Source: Rhodopseudomonas_A sp036404135 | GTDB taxonomy: Bacteria > Pseudomonadota > Alphaproteobacteria > Rhizobiales > Xanthobacteraceae | DNA length: 53,136 nt | Assembly (NCBI RefSeq): GCF_036404135.1 | Contig: NZ_DASWPE010000097.1 | Location: 1-53,136 of the forward strand | Direction: 5' to 3' | In this document: positions 8,791-17,797 of the stretch, one piece after another | How the letters are laid out: each line of letters opens with the position of its first letter | Numbering within the stretch: position 1 is the first letter of the stretch | Position numbers and translations under genes: made by a program | Notes under the pieces: generated by a model | Databases searched by the model: none | What the model was told of the DNA's origin: nothing | The model's input: only the letters and a program-made list of their open reading frames with translations

Positions 8791-10986
8791 CTAATCTCCC
8801 TGGCCGGCATGGCGCGCGCGAATTGCGTTCAGCATCACCAATAGCGAGGATCCCGACATCGCCACCGCGGCGATCAGCGGCGTGGTCAGTCCGGCGATCG
8901 CGATCGGCACCGCGAGCACGTTGTAGCCGACCGCCAGCGCCAGATTCTGCCGCATCAGCCGCATCGCCTTGCGCGAATAGTCCACCGCGGCCAGCACCGG
9001 CGCCAGCTCCTTGCCGAGGAACACCAGGTCAGCGGTAGCCTGGCTGAGATGGGTGGCGCTGATCGGCGACATCGACACCGAGGCGGCGGCGAGCGAGGGC
9101 GCGTCGTTCATGCCGTCGCCGACCATCATCACCTTGCGGCCCTGCCGCTTCAGCGCCTCGATATGCGCGATCTTGTCGCCGGGCTTGACCCCGGCCTGCC
9201 AGACGCTGATGCCGAGCGCGTCGGCGGCGTGGCGCACCGCGGGCTCGCGGTCGCCCGACAGCATCTCGACCGCAATGCCGTGCTGCTGCAGCGCGGCGAT
9301 CACCGCAGCGGCATCCGGCCGCAACCGCTGCCGCACCGCGAATACGGTGCGCTCGGTCGCGCCGCGGCTGAACGCCACCACCGAGACTTCCGGATCCTGG
9401 CTGAGGATCTCGTTGGCCAGCGCTTCGGCGTGGCAATAGGCCGGGCTGCCGAGCTTGACCTCGGCGCCGCCGACGAAGCCGCGCACGCCCTGGCCGGGCT
9501 CCTCGATCACGTCGGCGAGCGGCGATTTGGCGCCGGCGGCGCGCGCCACTGCGGCGGCGACCGGATGATGGCTGGCCAGCGCCAGCCGGCCGGCCAGGCT
9601 GAACACTTCGGCCGGCACGCTTTGCGCATTGACCACGTCGAGCTCCGGCAAGGTCAACGTGCCGGTCTTGTCGAACACGATGGTGTCGACACCGGCGACG
9701 CGCTCGATTGAGTCGCCGGAATTCAGAAGCACGCCGGCGCGGAACATGGCGCCTGCGGCGACCGTCTGCACCGCCGGGATCGCGAGCCCGAGCGCGCAGG
9801 GACAGGTGATGATCAGGACCGCGATCGCGGTGACAATGGCGTCGTGCCAGGAGGCGCCCCACGCCACCCAGCCCAGCATGGTCAACAGCGCCGCGGCGTG
9901 CACCACCGGCGCATAGAGCCTTGACGCGCGATCGGCGAGCCGGACGTAGTGCGAGCGCGCCTGCAGCGCGTTCTCCAGCAGCCGGGAGATTTCCGACAGC
10001 AGCGTGCCCTCGGCGGCGGCCGCCACCCGGACCCGCAAGCTGCCGGAGACGTTCAGCGTGCCGGCGTAGACCTGGGTGCCGCGCTCGGCCTGCACGTGCA
10101 GGGTCTCGCCGGTGATCAGGCTCTGGTCGATTTCGGAGCGGCCCTCGATGACGCTGCCGTCGACCGCGCAGCGCTGGCCGGGCCGCAGCAGCACGATGTC
10201 GCCGGGCTCGATCGCGGCGATCGGCACTTCGCGGATCTCGTCGGCGCCGAAGAATTTGGTGGCGGTCTCGGCCTTCAGCGCGGCGAGATTGCCGGCCACC
10301 GCGCGGGTGCGCTGGCGCATCTTCTGGTCGAGAAAGCGCCCGGCCAGGAGGAAGGTCAGCAGCATGATCGCGGCGTCGAAATAAGCGTGTTCGGCGTGGT
10401 TGATGGTCTCGACCAGCGACATCGCCAGCGCCAGCGTGACGCCGATGCAGATCGGCACGTCCATGTTGACGCTGCGCGCGCGCAGCGCGCGGAACGCGGA
10501 GATGAAGAATGGCTGGCCGGCATAGGCGGCGCAGGGCAGCACCACCAGCGCCGACAGCCAGTGGAAGAAATCGCGGGTGTCCTGCGTCATGTCGGAGCCG
10601 GCCCACACCGGCACCGACAGCATCATCACGTTCATCGCAGCGAACGCCGCGACGCCGAGGCAGGTCAGCAGGAATTTCGAGCGGTCGGCCTCGTCGAGCT
10701 CGGCGCGCACCGGCTCGAACGGATAGGCCTTGTAGCCGAGCTCGGCCAGCCGATCGATGAATTGCGCGGGGTCGAGCGCGCCCTTCTTCCATTCGATGGC
10801 GAGGCGGCGGTCGGTGAGATTGACGCGGGCGCGGGTGACGTCGGGCATCGCCGACAGCCCGCGTTCGATCTTGGCCATGCAGCCGGCGCAGCTGACGCCT
10901 TCGACCGCGAGGTCGAGATGCGCGATCTGGGCATCGACGTCTTTGACGTAATGCGAAAAATCCCGCGTCATCAGCGTGCTGGTCAT
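8791..10986 (-). CDS. fixI: Copper-translocating P-type ATPase FixI/CcoI
   Basis: Exports or delivers copper across the inner membrane for the CuB centre of cbb3 oxidase. The 731-residue protein has an N-terminal heavy-metal domain with CAGC (Cys33 and Cys36), then membrane helices, the TGE actuator motif (SLITGETLHV), the metal-binding CPC at 395-397 (TCPCALGLA), the phosphorylation site DKTGT at 439-443, an HP motif (ASHHPVA) and the hinge GDGMNDAPSL. AGGAGA precedes the ATG; an internal ATG six codons in is possible. It starts 9 bases after the fixH stop. Confidence 0.96.
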   Translation of the reverse strand: MTSTLMTRDFSHYVKDVDAQIAHLDLAVEGVSCAGCMAKIERGLSAMPDVTRARVNLTDRRLAIEWKKGALDPAQFIDRLAELGYKAYPFEPVRAELDEADRSKFLLTCLGVAAFAAMNVMMLSVPVWAGSDMTQDTRDFFHWLSALVVLPCAAYAGQPFFISAFRALRARSVNMDVPICIGVTLALAMSLVETINHAEHAYFDAAIMLLTFLLAGRFLDQKMRQRTRAVAGNLAALKAETATKFFGADEIREVPIAAIEPGDIVLLRPGQRCAVDGSVIEGRSEIDQSLITGETLHVQAERGTQVYAGTLNVSGSLRVRVAAAAEGTLLSEISRLLENALQARSHYVRLADRASRLYAPVVHAAALLTMLGWVAWGASWHDAIVTAIAVLIITCPCALGLAIPAVQTVAAGAMFRAGVLLNSGDSIERVAGVDTIVFDKTGTLTLPELDVVNAQSVPAEVFSLAGRLALASHHPVAAAVARAAGAKSPLADVIEEPGQGVRGFVGGAEVKLGSPAYCHAEALANEILSQDPEVSVVAFSRGATERTVFAVRQRLRPDAAAVIAALQQHGIAVEMLSGDREPAVRHAADALGISVWQAGVKPGDKIAHIEALKRQGRKVMMVGDGMNDAPSLAAASVSMSPISATHLSQATADLVFLGKELAPVLAAVDYSRKAMRLMRQNLALAVGYNVLAVPIAIAGLTTPLIAAVAMSGSSLLVMLNAIRARHAGQGD

Positions 10987-10995
10987 GGTGGTCTC

Positions 10996-11496
10996 CTAGT
11001 TCAGAACCAGGCGATTTTTCGACAGAAACACCCGGTTGCCTGTGGAATCGCCCTCGATCACCAGGTCCCATTGTCCCGGCGAGACCCCCGCAGCGTTACC
11101 ACGATAAACCCCGTCGCCGATCTCGGCGAGCATCACGTCCTTGTCAGCGCGCTTGTCGGCGGGCCGCTCCAGCCGTCCGGAAAACGTCAGGCCCGCGAGC
11201 GGGGCGCCGTTGCGGTCGCGGGCCTCGACCCGCAGCGACGCCGTGCCGTCCGGCTGGCGTTCGACGCGGGCGTCGACCCGCCAGTCGCGCTGCGCCTGAT
11301 CGCGCGCCGCGGCGATCTCGTGGCTGTAGCCGATGCTGGCAGTATAGGAGCTATCGACCTCGGTGCCGGGCAGCGTCTTGATCGCCAGCGTCATCATCGT
11401 CACGTTGACACCGACGACCACCGCGAAGAAAGCCAACAGCGCAGCGAGCACGACGCCTCCGCTCAACGGCCGCGCCGACGACATTGGCTTGCTCAT
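10996..11496 (-). CDS. fixH: FixH family protein
   Basis: A 166-residue protein with one N-terminal membrane helix (GGVVLAALLAFFAVVVGVNV) and a periplasmic domain containing ASIGYSHEIAAARDQAQRDW and ending LVIEGDSTGNRVFLSKNRLV. FixH acts with FixI in cbb3 oxidase maturation and copper supply. It lies 21 bases after fixG and 9 before fixI in the same operon. Confidence 0.93.
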   Translation of the reverse strand: MSKPMSSARPLSGGVVLAALLAFFAVVVGVNVTMMTLAIKTLPGTEVDSSYTASIGYSHEIAAARDQAQRDWRVDARVERQPDGTASLRVEARDRNGAPLAGLTFSGRLERPADKRADKDVMLAEIGDGVYRGNAAGVSPGQWDLVIEGDSTGNRVFLSKNRLVLN

Positions 11497-11517
11497 GGAA
11501 GGCTCCGCGGTTGCGCT

Positions 11518-12975
11518 TCAGGGGAGGACGAAATTGTCGCTGGCCGAGGCCACTTCGCCGAGGCCGATGTCGGTAATGTGGAATTTCACCGGCGTCGACG
11601 GCGCCAGCTTAGCGTCGGGGCTGGACGTCACCAGCACCCGCAATTCGGTGGTCTGGTCGCGGCCCAGCACGATCGCCGGCCGCTCCGGGGTGAGCGAATC
11701 CATGCCGACGACATGCACCGTGGCGTCGGGCGGTCCCTCGACGTCGATCGCGATCACCCGATCGAAGCCGCGCTTGTTGAGCAGCCGCATGGTGTAGGCG
11801 TTGCGCACCGAACCGTCGCTGAGCCGCACCGCCAGCGGATTGCGGTCGTGCAGCACGTTGACGTCGAGCAGGGTCCGCGTCATCAGCGCATAGAGCATGA
11901 TCGCGCCGACGCCGACGATCAGCGCCGAATACACCACGGTGCGCGGCCGGACCATCCGGAACACTTCCGGCTTGCCCTCCATCCGGCGGTGGATGTTGAT
12001 GTCGTTGTCGTAGCCGATCAGCCTGGTTTCCCGGCCGACCTTCTTCATCACCGCGTCGCAGGCGTCGATGCACAGCCCGCACTGGATGCAATCGAGCTGC
12101 GAGCCGTTGCGGATGTCGATGCCGGTCGGGCACACCGCGACGCATTGATTGCAATCGACGCAGTCGCCGACCTTTTCACCGAGCGCACGGGCCTGCTCGG
12201 CCTTTTTCAGCGAAGTGCGCTTTTCGCCGCGGTCATACTTGTAGGTGACGTTGAGCGCCCATTCGTCGGTCAACGCCGCCTGGATCCGCGGCCACGGGCA
12301 CATGTAGACGCAGACCTGTTCGCGCATAAAGCCGGCGAGCAGATAGGTGGTCGAGGTCAGGATCGCGATCCAGATGTAGGCGATCATCGGCGCCTGGAAG
12401 GTGACGAGCTCCTTCACCAACGTCGGCGCGTCGGCGAAATACAGCACCCAGGCGCCGCCGGTCCACCACGCGATCAGAATCCAGATCGAGTGTTTCAGCA
12501 CCAGCTCGGCGCCGCGCTGCAGCGTCAGGCCTTCGGCGGCCTTCTTCATCCGTTCGCGGCGATCGCCCTCGATCAGCCGCTCCACCGCGTAGAACACGTC
12601 GGTCCACACCGTCTGCGGGCACAGATAGCCGCACCACACCCGGCCGCCGAGCGAATTCATCAGGAACAGGGTGATCGCGGCGACGATCAACAGCCCGGTG
12701 AAGTAATAGATTTCCTGCGGCCACAGTTCGATGAAGAAGAAGTAGAACCGGCTGTTGGGCAGATCGATCAGCACCGCCTGGTCGGGCGCGCCGATGCCCC
12801 GGTTCCAGCGCACGAACGGCAGGAAGTAATAGATCCCGAGGCAGATCGCCATCAGGTACCATTTGATACGCCGGAAGGTTCCCGAAACACGCTGCGGGTA
12901 GATCTTCTTCTGAGCCACATAAAGCGGCCCGTCGGGGTCCGTTTGCAGGTCTTTCGGCAGCACGGGCTTATTCAT
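11518..12975 (-). CDS. fixG: cbb3 oxidase accessory ferredoxin-type protein FixG/CcoG
   Basis: A membrane iron-sulfur protein, known in the family as a cupric reductase supporting cbb3 assembly. The 485-residue form begins MNKPVLPKDLQTDPDGPLYV. It has several membrane helices, a conserved periplasmic or cytosolic GRVWCGYLCPQTVWTD, and two 4Fe-4S ferredoxin motifs (CVDCNQCVAVCP and CIQCGLCIDAC). A C-terminal Ig-like domain follows the last helix. The frame opens at 13026, but the ATG at 12975 gives the expected N-terminus. It is the first gene of fixGHIS and a FixK-type box lies 60 bases upstream. Confidence 0.95.
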   Translation of the reverse strand: MNKPVLPKDLQTDPDGPLYVAQKKIYPQRVSGTFRRIKWYLMAICLGIYYFLPFVRWNRGIGAPDQAVLIDLPNSRFYFFFIELWPQEIYYFTGLLIVAAITLFLMNSLGGRVWCGYLCPQTVWTDVFYAVERLIEGDRRERMKKAAEGLTLQRGAELVLKHSIWILIAWWTGGAWVLYFADAPTLVKELVTFQAPMIAYIWIAILTSTTYLLAGFMREQVCVYMCPWPRIQAALTDEWALNVTYKYDRGEKRTSLKKAEQARALGEKVGDCVDCNQCVAVCPTGIDIRNGSQLDCIQCGLCIDACDAVMKKVGRETRLIGYDNDINIHRRMEGKPEVFRMVRPRTVVYSALIVGVGAIMLYALMTRTLLDVNVLHDRNPLAVRLSDGSVRNAYTMRLLNKRGFDRVIAIDVEGPPDATVHVVGMDSLTPERPAIVLGRDQTTELRVLVTSSPDAKLAPSTPVKFHITDIGLGEVASASDNFVLP

Positions 12976-13034
12976 GATGAGGTATATCTCGCGTCGATTG
13001 AGCGTGAGCCTTAAGCTCACTCTCATGGGCGAAA

Positions 13035-13048
13035 TTGATTAACCTCAA
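13035..13048 (-). promoter_or_regulatory. FixK/FNR-type box upstream of fixGHIS
   Basis: TTGATTAACCTCAA matches the TTGA-N6-TCAA core bound by FixK, FnrN and Fnr. It sits 60 bases upstream of the fixG ATG, a distance suited to an activator site near -40 of the transcript start. This indicates induction under low oxygen; the regulator genes are not in the window. Confidence 0.75.
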
Positions 13049-13089
13049 GTGTTGGCTCGCATTATGGCGCGGGTCGAAACCCAGCGCTT

Positions 13090-13971
13090 TTACTTGCCGC
13101 CACCCAGGGAATGTACGTAGACCGCCATCGCCTTGATCGTTCCCGCATCCAGCCGGTCGATCCAGGCCGGCATCACGCCGGCGCGACCGTTGGTGATGGT
13201 CTCGATGATGGTGGCCTCTTCGGAACCGTACAGCCAGATCCGGTCGGTCAAGTTCGGCGCGCCGATCTCCTGATTGCCCTTGGCGTCTTCGCCGTGACAG
13301 ACTACGCAGTTTTCGGCGAAGATCTTGCCGCCGGCGGCGACATCGACGCCGGGCCGGGTCGGCAGGCCGGACAGCGACCGCACGTAGTTGGCGACGGTGA
13401 CGATTTCGTCCGGCTTCAGCACGCCCTCCTTGCCGAACGCCAGCATCTGGCCCTCATGCGCCTCGGGATGGCCGTTGCGGGCGCCGTATTTCAGCGTCTG
13501 CTCGATCTGCTCCAGGGTGCCGCCCCACAGCCAGTCGTCATCGTTGAGGTTGGGGAACCCCTTCGACCCGGCGGCGCCGCTGCCATGGCAGGCGGCGCAA
13601 TTATCGCCGAACACCGCCTTGCCCTTGGCGCGAGCCAGGGCGAACATGCCGGGGTCCTTTTCGATATCGGCCAGCGGCGCGGTGGCCAGCGCCGCCATCT
13701 TGTCGCCGCGGATCTGTTCGAGCTTGGCGAGTTCAACAGCCACTTCGGCGCGCGACGAGTAGTTGAACCAACCCGTGGTGTAGCTCTGCACCAGCGGCCA
13801 GGCCGGATACACCGCCCAATAGGCGAACGACCAGATGATGGTGGCATAGAAGGTCAGCACCCACCAGCGCGGCAGCGGCGTGTTGAGTTCCTCGATGCCA
13901 TCCCATTCGTGGCCGGTGGTGGTCTTGCCGGTGACCTCGTCGAAATTTCCGTGCTTGTCGTGCTCAGCCAT
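13090..13971 (-). CDS. ccoP: cbb3-type cytochrome c oxidase subunit III (diheme CcoP/FixP)
   Basis: Membrane-anchored diheme cytochrome c that passes electrons to CcoO and CcoN. The 293-residue protein starts MAEHDKHGNFDEVTGKTTTG and has a membrane helix at about 35-60. Two heme c sites are clear: CAACH (125-129) and CVVCH (222-226). Downstream Met ligands are present in each domain (for example GVMPAWIDRL). It starts 6 bases after ccoQ, at the end of ccoNOQP. Confidence 0.97.
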   Translation of the reverse strand: MAEHDKHGNFDEVTGKTTTGHEWDGIEELNTPLPRWWVLTFYATIIWSFAYWAVYPAWPLVQSYTTGWFNYSSRAEVAVELAKLEQIRGDKMAALATAPLADIEKDPGMFALARAKGKAVFGDNCAACHGSGAAGSKGFPNLNDDDWLWGGTLEQIEQTLKYGARNGHPEAHEGQMLAFGKEGVLKPDEIVTVANYVRSLSGLPTRPGVDVAAGGKIFAENCVVCHGEDAKGNQEIGAPNLTDRIWLYGSEEATIIETITNGRAGVMPAWIDRLDAGTIKAMAVYVHSLGGGK

Positions 13972-13977
13972 GATCCA

Positions 13978-14142
13978 TCATTCCTCTCGCAGCGGCATGC
14001 TGGCAGCCGCGTCGAATTTCGACTTGTTCCGAGGCCAAAGCGCGTAAGTCACGATGGCGATGAAGATGGCGATGAACAGCGGGGTCCAAAGCGTCAGCAC
14101 GAAATCCGAAACCCAGTTGTCGGTGGAGACGATCGCGTTCAT
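13978..14142 (-). CDS. ccoQ: cbb3-type oxidase small subunit CcoQ/FixQ
   Basis: A 54-residue single-helix subunit that stabilises the cbb3 complex. The product begins MNAIVSTDNWVSDFVLTLW, has the helix TPLFIAIFIAIVTYALWP and then the basic RNKSKFDAAASMPLREE tail, which is typical of the family. It was identified by translating the gap between ccoO and ccoP; spacing is 9 bases to ccoO and 6 to ccoP. Confidence 0.94.
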   Translation of the reverse strand: MNAIVSTDNWVSDFVLTLWTPLFIAIFIAIVTYALWPRNKSKFDAAASMPLREE

Positions 14143-14151
14143 GTCCGTGCC

Positions 14152-14889
14152 TCAGCGAAGGTTGGCTTTTTCATTGTACAGCTTGAAGTCGACCAGCGTT
14201 CCCAGCATCTGCAGATAGGAAATCAGCGCGTCGAGTTCGGTCGGATTGCCGTCCTTGCCGTCGAAATTGCGCACCACGGCCTTGGGATAGCGTTTCAACA
14301 GCTCGGCGGCCTCCGGGCTGTCCGGATTGACCTGCGCCTTCATGTCGGCGCTGGCGCTGGCGATCTCTTCGTCGGTATAGGGCACGCCGACGATGCGGTT
14401 GGTGCGCAGATGATCGGCGATGTGATCGGTGTCGACTTCGGTGCGCGCCAGGAAGGCGTAGCTCGGCATCACCGACTGCGGCACGATCGAGCGCGGATCC
14501 TTCAGATGGGCGACGTGCCAATCGTCGGAATATTTGCCGCCGACCCGCGCCAGATCCGGCCCGGTGCGCTTCGATCCCCACTGGAACGGGTGGTCGTACA
14601 TGCTCTCGGCGGCGAGCGAGAAGTGCCCGAACCGCTCCACCTCGTCGCGCAGCGGACGGATCATCTGCGAGTGGCACAGATAGCAGCCCTCGCGGACGTA
14701 GATGTTGCGTCCGGCGAGTTCGAGCGGGGTATAAGGCCTGATGCCGTCGACCTTTTCGATGGTGCTCTTGAGGTAGAACAGCGGGGTGATTTCGACGAGG
14801 CCGCCGATCGCCACCACCGCCAGAATCCCGACGATCAGCACGATGGAGTTTTTCTCGAAGATCTTGTGACGATCCCAGAATGTTGTCAT
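14152..14889 (-). CDS. ccoO: cbb3-type cytochrome c oxidase subunit II (monoheme CcoO/FixO)
   Basis: Monoheme cytochrome c subunit of cbb3 oxidase. The 245-residue protein has an N-terminal membrane anchor (NSIVLIVGILAVVAIGGLVE) and one heme c site CYLCH at 69-73, followed by SQMIRPLRDEVERFG. The region ARVGGKYSDDWHVAHL and the later VMPSYAFL, with a possible Met ligand, are typical. It lies 11 bases after ccoN. Confidence 0.97.
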   Translation of the reverse strand: MTTFWDRHKIFEKNSIVLIVGILAVVAIGGLVEITPLFYLKSTIEKVDGIRPYTPLELAGRNIYVREGCYLCHSQMIRPLRDEVERFGHFSLAAESMYDHPFQWGSKRTGPDLARVGGKYSDDWHVAHLKDPRSIVPQSVMPSYAFLARTEVDTDHIADHLRTNRIVGVPYTDEEIASASADMKAQVNPDSPEAAELLKRYPKAVVRNFDGKDGNPTELDALISYLQMLGTLVDFKLYNEKANLR

Positions 14890-14900
14890 CGCAAGGTTCC

Positions 14901-16550
14901 TTATTCGGCTGCCTGAAGCGCAACGCTCGGCTGCGTTTCCGATGACTCGCCGGTACGGACCGTCATCCAGAGGTTATAGGCCATAATCAGCGCGCCGCAG
15001 AGGAACAAGCCGCCGCCGGCGGCGCGGATCATGTAGAACGGATGCATCGCTTCCACGCTTTCGATGAAGGAATATTCCAGGAAGCCGAGCGAAGTGTAGG
15101 CGCGCCACATCAGGCCCTGCAGAATTCCCGACACCCACATCGCCGAGATGTAGAGCACGATGCCGAGCGTCGCTATCCAGAAGTGCCAGTTGACCAGCTT
15201 CAGCGAGTACAGCTGCTTCCGGTTCCAGACCCACGGCACCAGGCAGTACAGGGCGCCGAACGAGACGAAGCCGACCCAGCCGAGCGCGCCCGAGTGGACG
15301 TGACCGACGGTCCAGTCGGTGTAGTGGCTGAGCGAATTGACGACCTTGATCGCCATCATCGGGCCTTCGAAGGTCGACATGCCGTAGAACGCCACCGAAA
15401 CCACCAGCATGCGCAGCACCGGATCGGTGCGCAGCTTGTCCCAGGCGCCCGACAGCGTCATCAGGCCGTTGATCATGCCGCCCCAGGACGGCATCCACAG
15501 CATGATCGAGAACGTCATGCCGAGCGTCTGGGTCCAGTCCGGCAGCGCGGTGTAGTGCAGGTGATGCGGGCCGGCCCAGATGTAGAGGAAGATCAGCGCC
15601 CAGAAGTGGATGATCGACAGCCGGTAGGAATAGATCGGCCGCTCGGCGCGCTTCGGGATGAAGTAGTACATGATGGCGAGGAAGCCGGCGGTGAGGAAGA
15701 AGCCGACCGCGTTATGGCCGTACCACCACTGGAACATGGCGTCCTGCACGCCGCCCCAGGCGATGTAGGATTTCGAGCCGAAGAACGACACCGGCACAGC
15801 GGGGTTGTTGCCCAGATGCAGCACAGCGATGGTGATGATGAAGGCGAGGTAGAACCAGTTCGCCACGAAGATGTGCGGTTCCTTGCGCTTCACCAGCGTC
15901 ATCAGGAACACCAGGAGATAGGTGACCCAGACCACGGTGAGCAGCGCGTCGGAATACCATTCCGGCTCGGCGTATTCCTTGGACTGGGTGACGCCCAACA
16001 GATAGCCGGTGCCGGCGATCAGGATGAAGACGTTGTAGCCGATCACCACGAACCACGGCGCCAGATCGCCGGCGAGCCGCACCCGCGAGGTCTTCTGCAC
16101 CACGTAGAACGAGGTCGCCAACAGCACGTTGCCGCCGAATGCGAACACCACCGCTGAGGTGTGCAGCGGCCGCAGCCGGCCGAAATTGACCCATTGGGCG
16201 ACATTGAGCCCGGGGAACGCCAGTTCGAGGGCGATGTAGAGGCCGACCGCGAAGCCGGCGATGCCCCAGAACATCGCCATGAAAGAACAGAATTTCACCG
16301 GGCCGAAATTGTAATTCGGCACGCCGTTGATTTCCTGCGGCGGCGGGGCCGCCGGCCGGCCGGAATAGCGGGTGGCGATGGCGAACACCGCCCAGGCGCT
16401 GATCGCGGCGCCGATGGCGGCGTGGAAGGCGAAGGCGGCGTCCTGCGCTTTGATCACGGCGAGGACACAAAAGGCCGCCATCACGGTGAACAGGGCCAGC
16501 ATGCCCCCTTCGCCGATGGTTATCCGTTTGGAAGTCAGGGCCTGGTTCAT
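14901..16550 (-). CDS. ccoN: cbb3-type cytochrome c oxidase subunit I (CcoN/FixN)
   Basis: Catalytic heme b and heme b3-CuB subunit that reduces oxygen and pumps protons at low oxygen. The 549-residue protein has the expected many membrane helices and the conserved His-rich stretches HTSAVVFAFGGN, WWYGHNAVGFFLTAGFL, AGPHHLHYTALPDW and DWTVGHVHSGALGWVG. The frame can be read from a TTG at 16568, but ATG 16550 gives MNQALTSKRITIGEGG and the usual family length. It leads ccoNOQP and is preceded by a perfect FixK-type box. Confidence 0.97.
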   Translation of the reverse strand: MNQALTSKRITIGEGGMLALFTVMAAFCVLAVIKAQDAAFAFHAAIGAAISAWAVFAIATRYSGRPAAPPPQEINGVPNYNFGPVKFCSFMAMFWGIAGFAVGLYIALELAFPGLNVAQWVNFGRLRPLHTSAVVFAFGGNVLLATSFYVVQKTSRVRLAGDLAPWFVVIGYNVFILIAGTGYLLGVTQSKEYAEPEWYSDALLTVVWVTYLLVFLMTLVKRKEPHIFVANWFYLAFIITIAVLHLGNNPAVPVSFFGSKSYIAWGGVQDAMFQWWYGHNAVGFFLTAGFLAIMYYFIPKRAERPIYSYRLSIIHFWALIFLYIWAGPHHLHYTALPDWTQTLGMTFSIMLWMPSWGGMINGLMTLSGAWDKLRTDPVLRMLVVSVAFYGMSTFEGPMMAIKVVNSLSHYTDWTVGHVHSGALGWVGFVSFGALYCLVPWVWNRKQLYSLKLVNWHFWIATLGIVLYISAMWVSGILQGLMWRAYTSLGFLEYSFIESVEAMHPFYMIRAAGGGLFLCGALIMAYNLWMTVRTGESSETQPSVALQAAE

Positions 16551-16612
16551 CGTTTGGTTCTTTTTCAAGGCGGGGATCTGGGGTCACCAACCCGAGTTTC
16601 ATGGCACTCGGT

Positions 16613-16626
16613 TTGATCGAAATCAA
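16613..16626 (-). promoter_or_regulatory. FixK/FNR-type box upstream of ccoNOQP
   Basis: TTGATCGAAATCAA is a perfect anaerobox dyad (TTGAT-N4-ATCAA). It lies 63 bases upstream of the ccoN ATG, like the box before fixG, and predicts that both operons share FixK-type low-oxygen activation. Confidence 0.85.
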
Positions 16627-16691
16627 ATTGCTCGAATGTTGGGCAACGACGCACAACTCATCCGAGAAATGCTGGAACTTGCCAAATTCTC

Positions 16692-16758
16692 CTGCAATTG
16701 CAGAGAGTTTCTAAGTTCGCCACGCGAACTGACGGCATTTGATATGATCTATATCAAA
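16692..16758. promoter_or_regulatory. Cluster of three perfect palindromes upstream of ccoN
   Basis: Three dyads fall within 67 bases: CTGCAATTGCAG (16692-16703), AGTTCGC-N3-GCGAACT (16714-16730) and TTTGATAT-N5-ATATCAAA (16738-16758). They lie between the ccoN promoter and the end of the next gene upstream. The last resembles FNR half-sites at too wide a spacing. Their role is unknown; they could bind further regulators or form structure at the end of the upstream transcript. Confidence 0.5.
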
Positions 16759-16806
16759 TCTTTCGACCAAAGTCTTATGCTGCAGCGCAACTTTTCGGCG
16801 TGTCAC

Positions 16807-17727
16807 TCAGCGCCGCTGCAACTGATAGGCTTGGAGATGCGTGAAGATGACACGCAGTCGCGGTAACGGCGTCTTGGCGGCGTCGCCGCGGGCGATCAGA
16901 TCGCCGATCACGTGCTCCGATTCGATCGCCGCCCCGGCCTGGATGTCGCGGAACATCGACGCGGTCAGCGGCGATCCGGCCGCCGTCACCATGCCGCGGG
17001 TGCGCTCCAGGAACGGCCCGCGCGGCGGATAGCCTGCGGCTTCGGCCACCGCGGTGCATTCGTCGAGCACGCCGAGGATGAAATCGGCGCCGCCGGCCGC
17101 CGCCAGCACGATCCCGACCGGCGCCCGCATCGCGCTGGTGACCCCGGCGAGCGTCGCCAGAAACACCCACTTTTCCCACATCTCCTGCAGGATGGCGGGC
17201 GAGGCGTGGACCTCGAACATCGCCCCCGACAGCACCGCGCCGATCGCCGCGGCTCGCGCCGACATCGCGCCGTCGCGCTCGCCGAAGGTGATGGAATGCA
17301 TCGGTGCGAGCTGCACCACCTGGCGCTGGACATTCAGCGTCGCCGCCACCACGCATTGCCCGCCGAGCACCCGCTCGGCGCCGAATTTGTGCTCCAGCAC
17401 GTCGAGATGCGCCATGCCGTTGAGCAGCGGCAGGATCGCGGTGTCGGGCCCGACCGCCGGCGCGAACGAGGCGATGGCGTCGTCGAGATCGAACGCCTTG
17501 CAGCTCAGCAGGATCAGATCGAACGGCTGTTTCAGATCGGTCGCCAGCACGGTCGGCGGATCGGGCAGCGTGACGTCGCCGAGCGGGCTTTTGATCACCA
17601 GGCCATCGGCTTTCAGTTCGGCGGCGCGCTTGGGCCGCACCAGGAAGGTGACGTCGCGCCCGGCCTGCAACAGCCGTCCACCGAAATAGCCGCCGATCGC
17701 CCCGGCGCCGACCACGAGAATGCGCAT
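16807..17727 (-). CDS. Ketopantoate reductase family protein (PanE/ApbA-like)
   Basis: A 306-residue NADP-binding oxidoreductase of the 2-dehydropantoate 2-reductase family. The N-terminal Rossmann motif is GAGAIGGYFGGRLL, followed by FDLILLSCKAFDLDDAI. A catalytic Lys is expected within EMWEKWVFLATLAG, and the Glu/Ser region SMFRDIQAGAAIESEHVIGD near the C-terminus is typical. True pantoate synthesis is possible, but many paralogues of this family have other 2-keto substrates. Downstream are the palindromes and ccoN. Confidence 0.88.
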   Translation of the reverse strand: MRILVVGAGAIGGYFGGRLLQAGRDVTFLVRPKRAAELKADGLVIKSPLGDVTLPDPPTVLATDLKQPFDLILLSCKAFDLDDAIASFAPAVGPDTAILPLLNGMAHLDVLEHKFGAERVLGGQCVVAATLNVQRQVVQLAPMHSITFGERDGAMSARAAAIGAVLSGAMFEVHASPAILQEMWEKWVFLATLAGVTSAMRAPVGIVLAAAGGADFILGVLDECTAVAEAAGYPPRGPFLERTRGMVTAAGSPLTASMFRDIQAGAAIESEHVIGDLIARGDAAKTPLPRLRVIFTHLQAYQLQRR

Positions 17728-17797
17728 TGTCAGAATCCTTTGTTGTCTTCGCGCGGCGTTTGTTCAGCCGCGGGTTCGGCGAACCAAGGCGACCGCC

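Noticed and set aside
8263..8844. A plus-strand open frame of 193 codons in the gap before ccoS
   Set aside because: Overlaps ccoS and fixI on the other strand and has an Arg/Pro-rich product without family marks.
9949..13014. A plus-strand open frame of over 1000 codons opposite fixI, fixH and fixG
   Set aside because: Antisense to three well-supported genes; the product is rich in Arg, His, Asp and Gln with no motifs.
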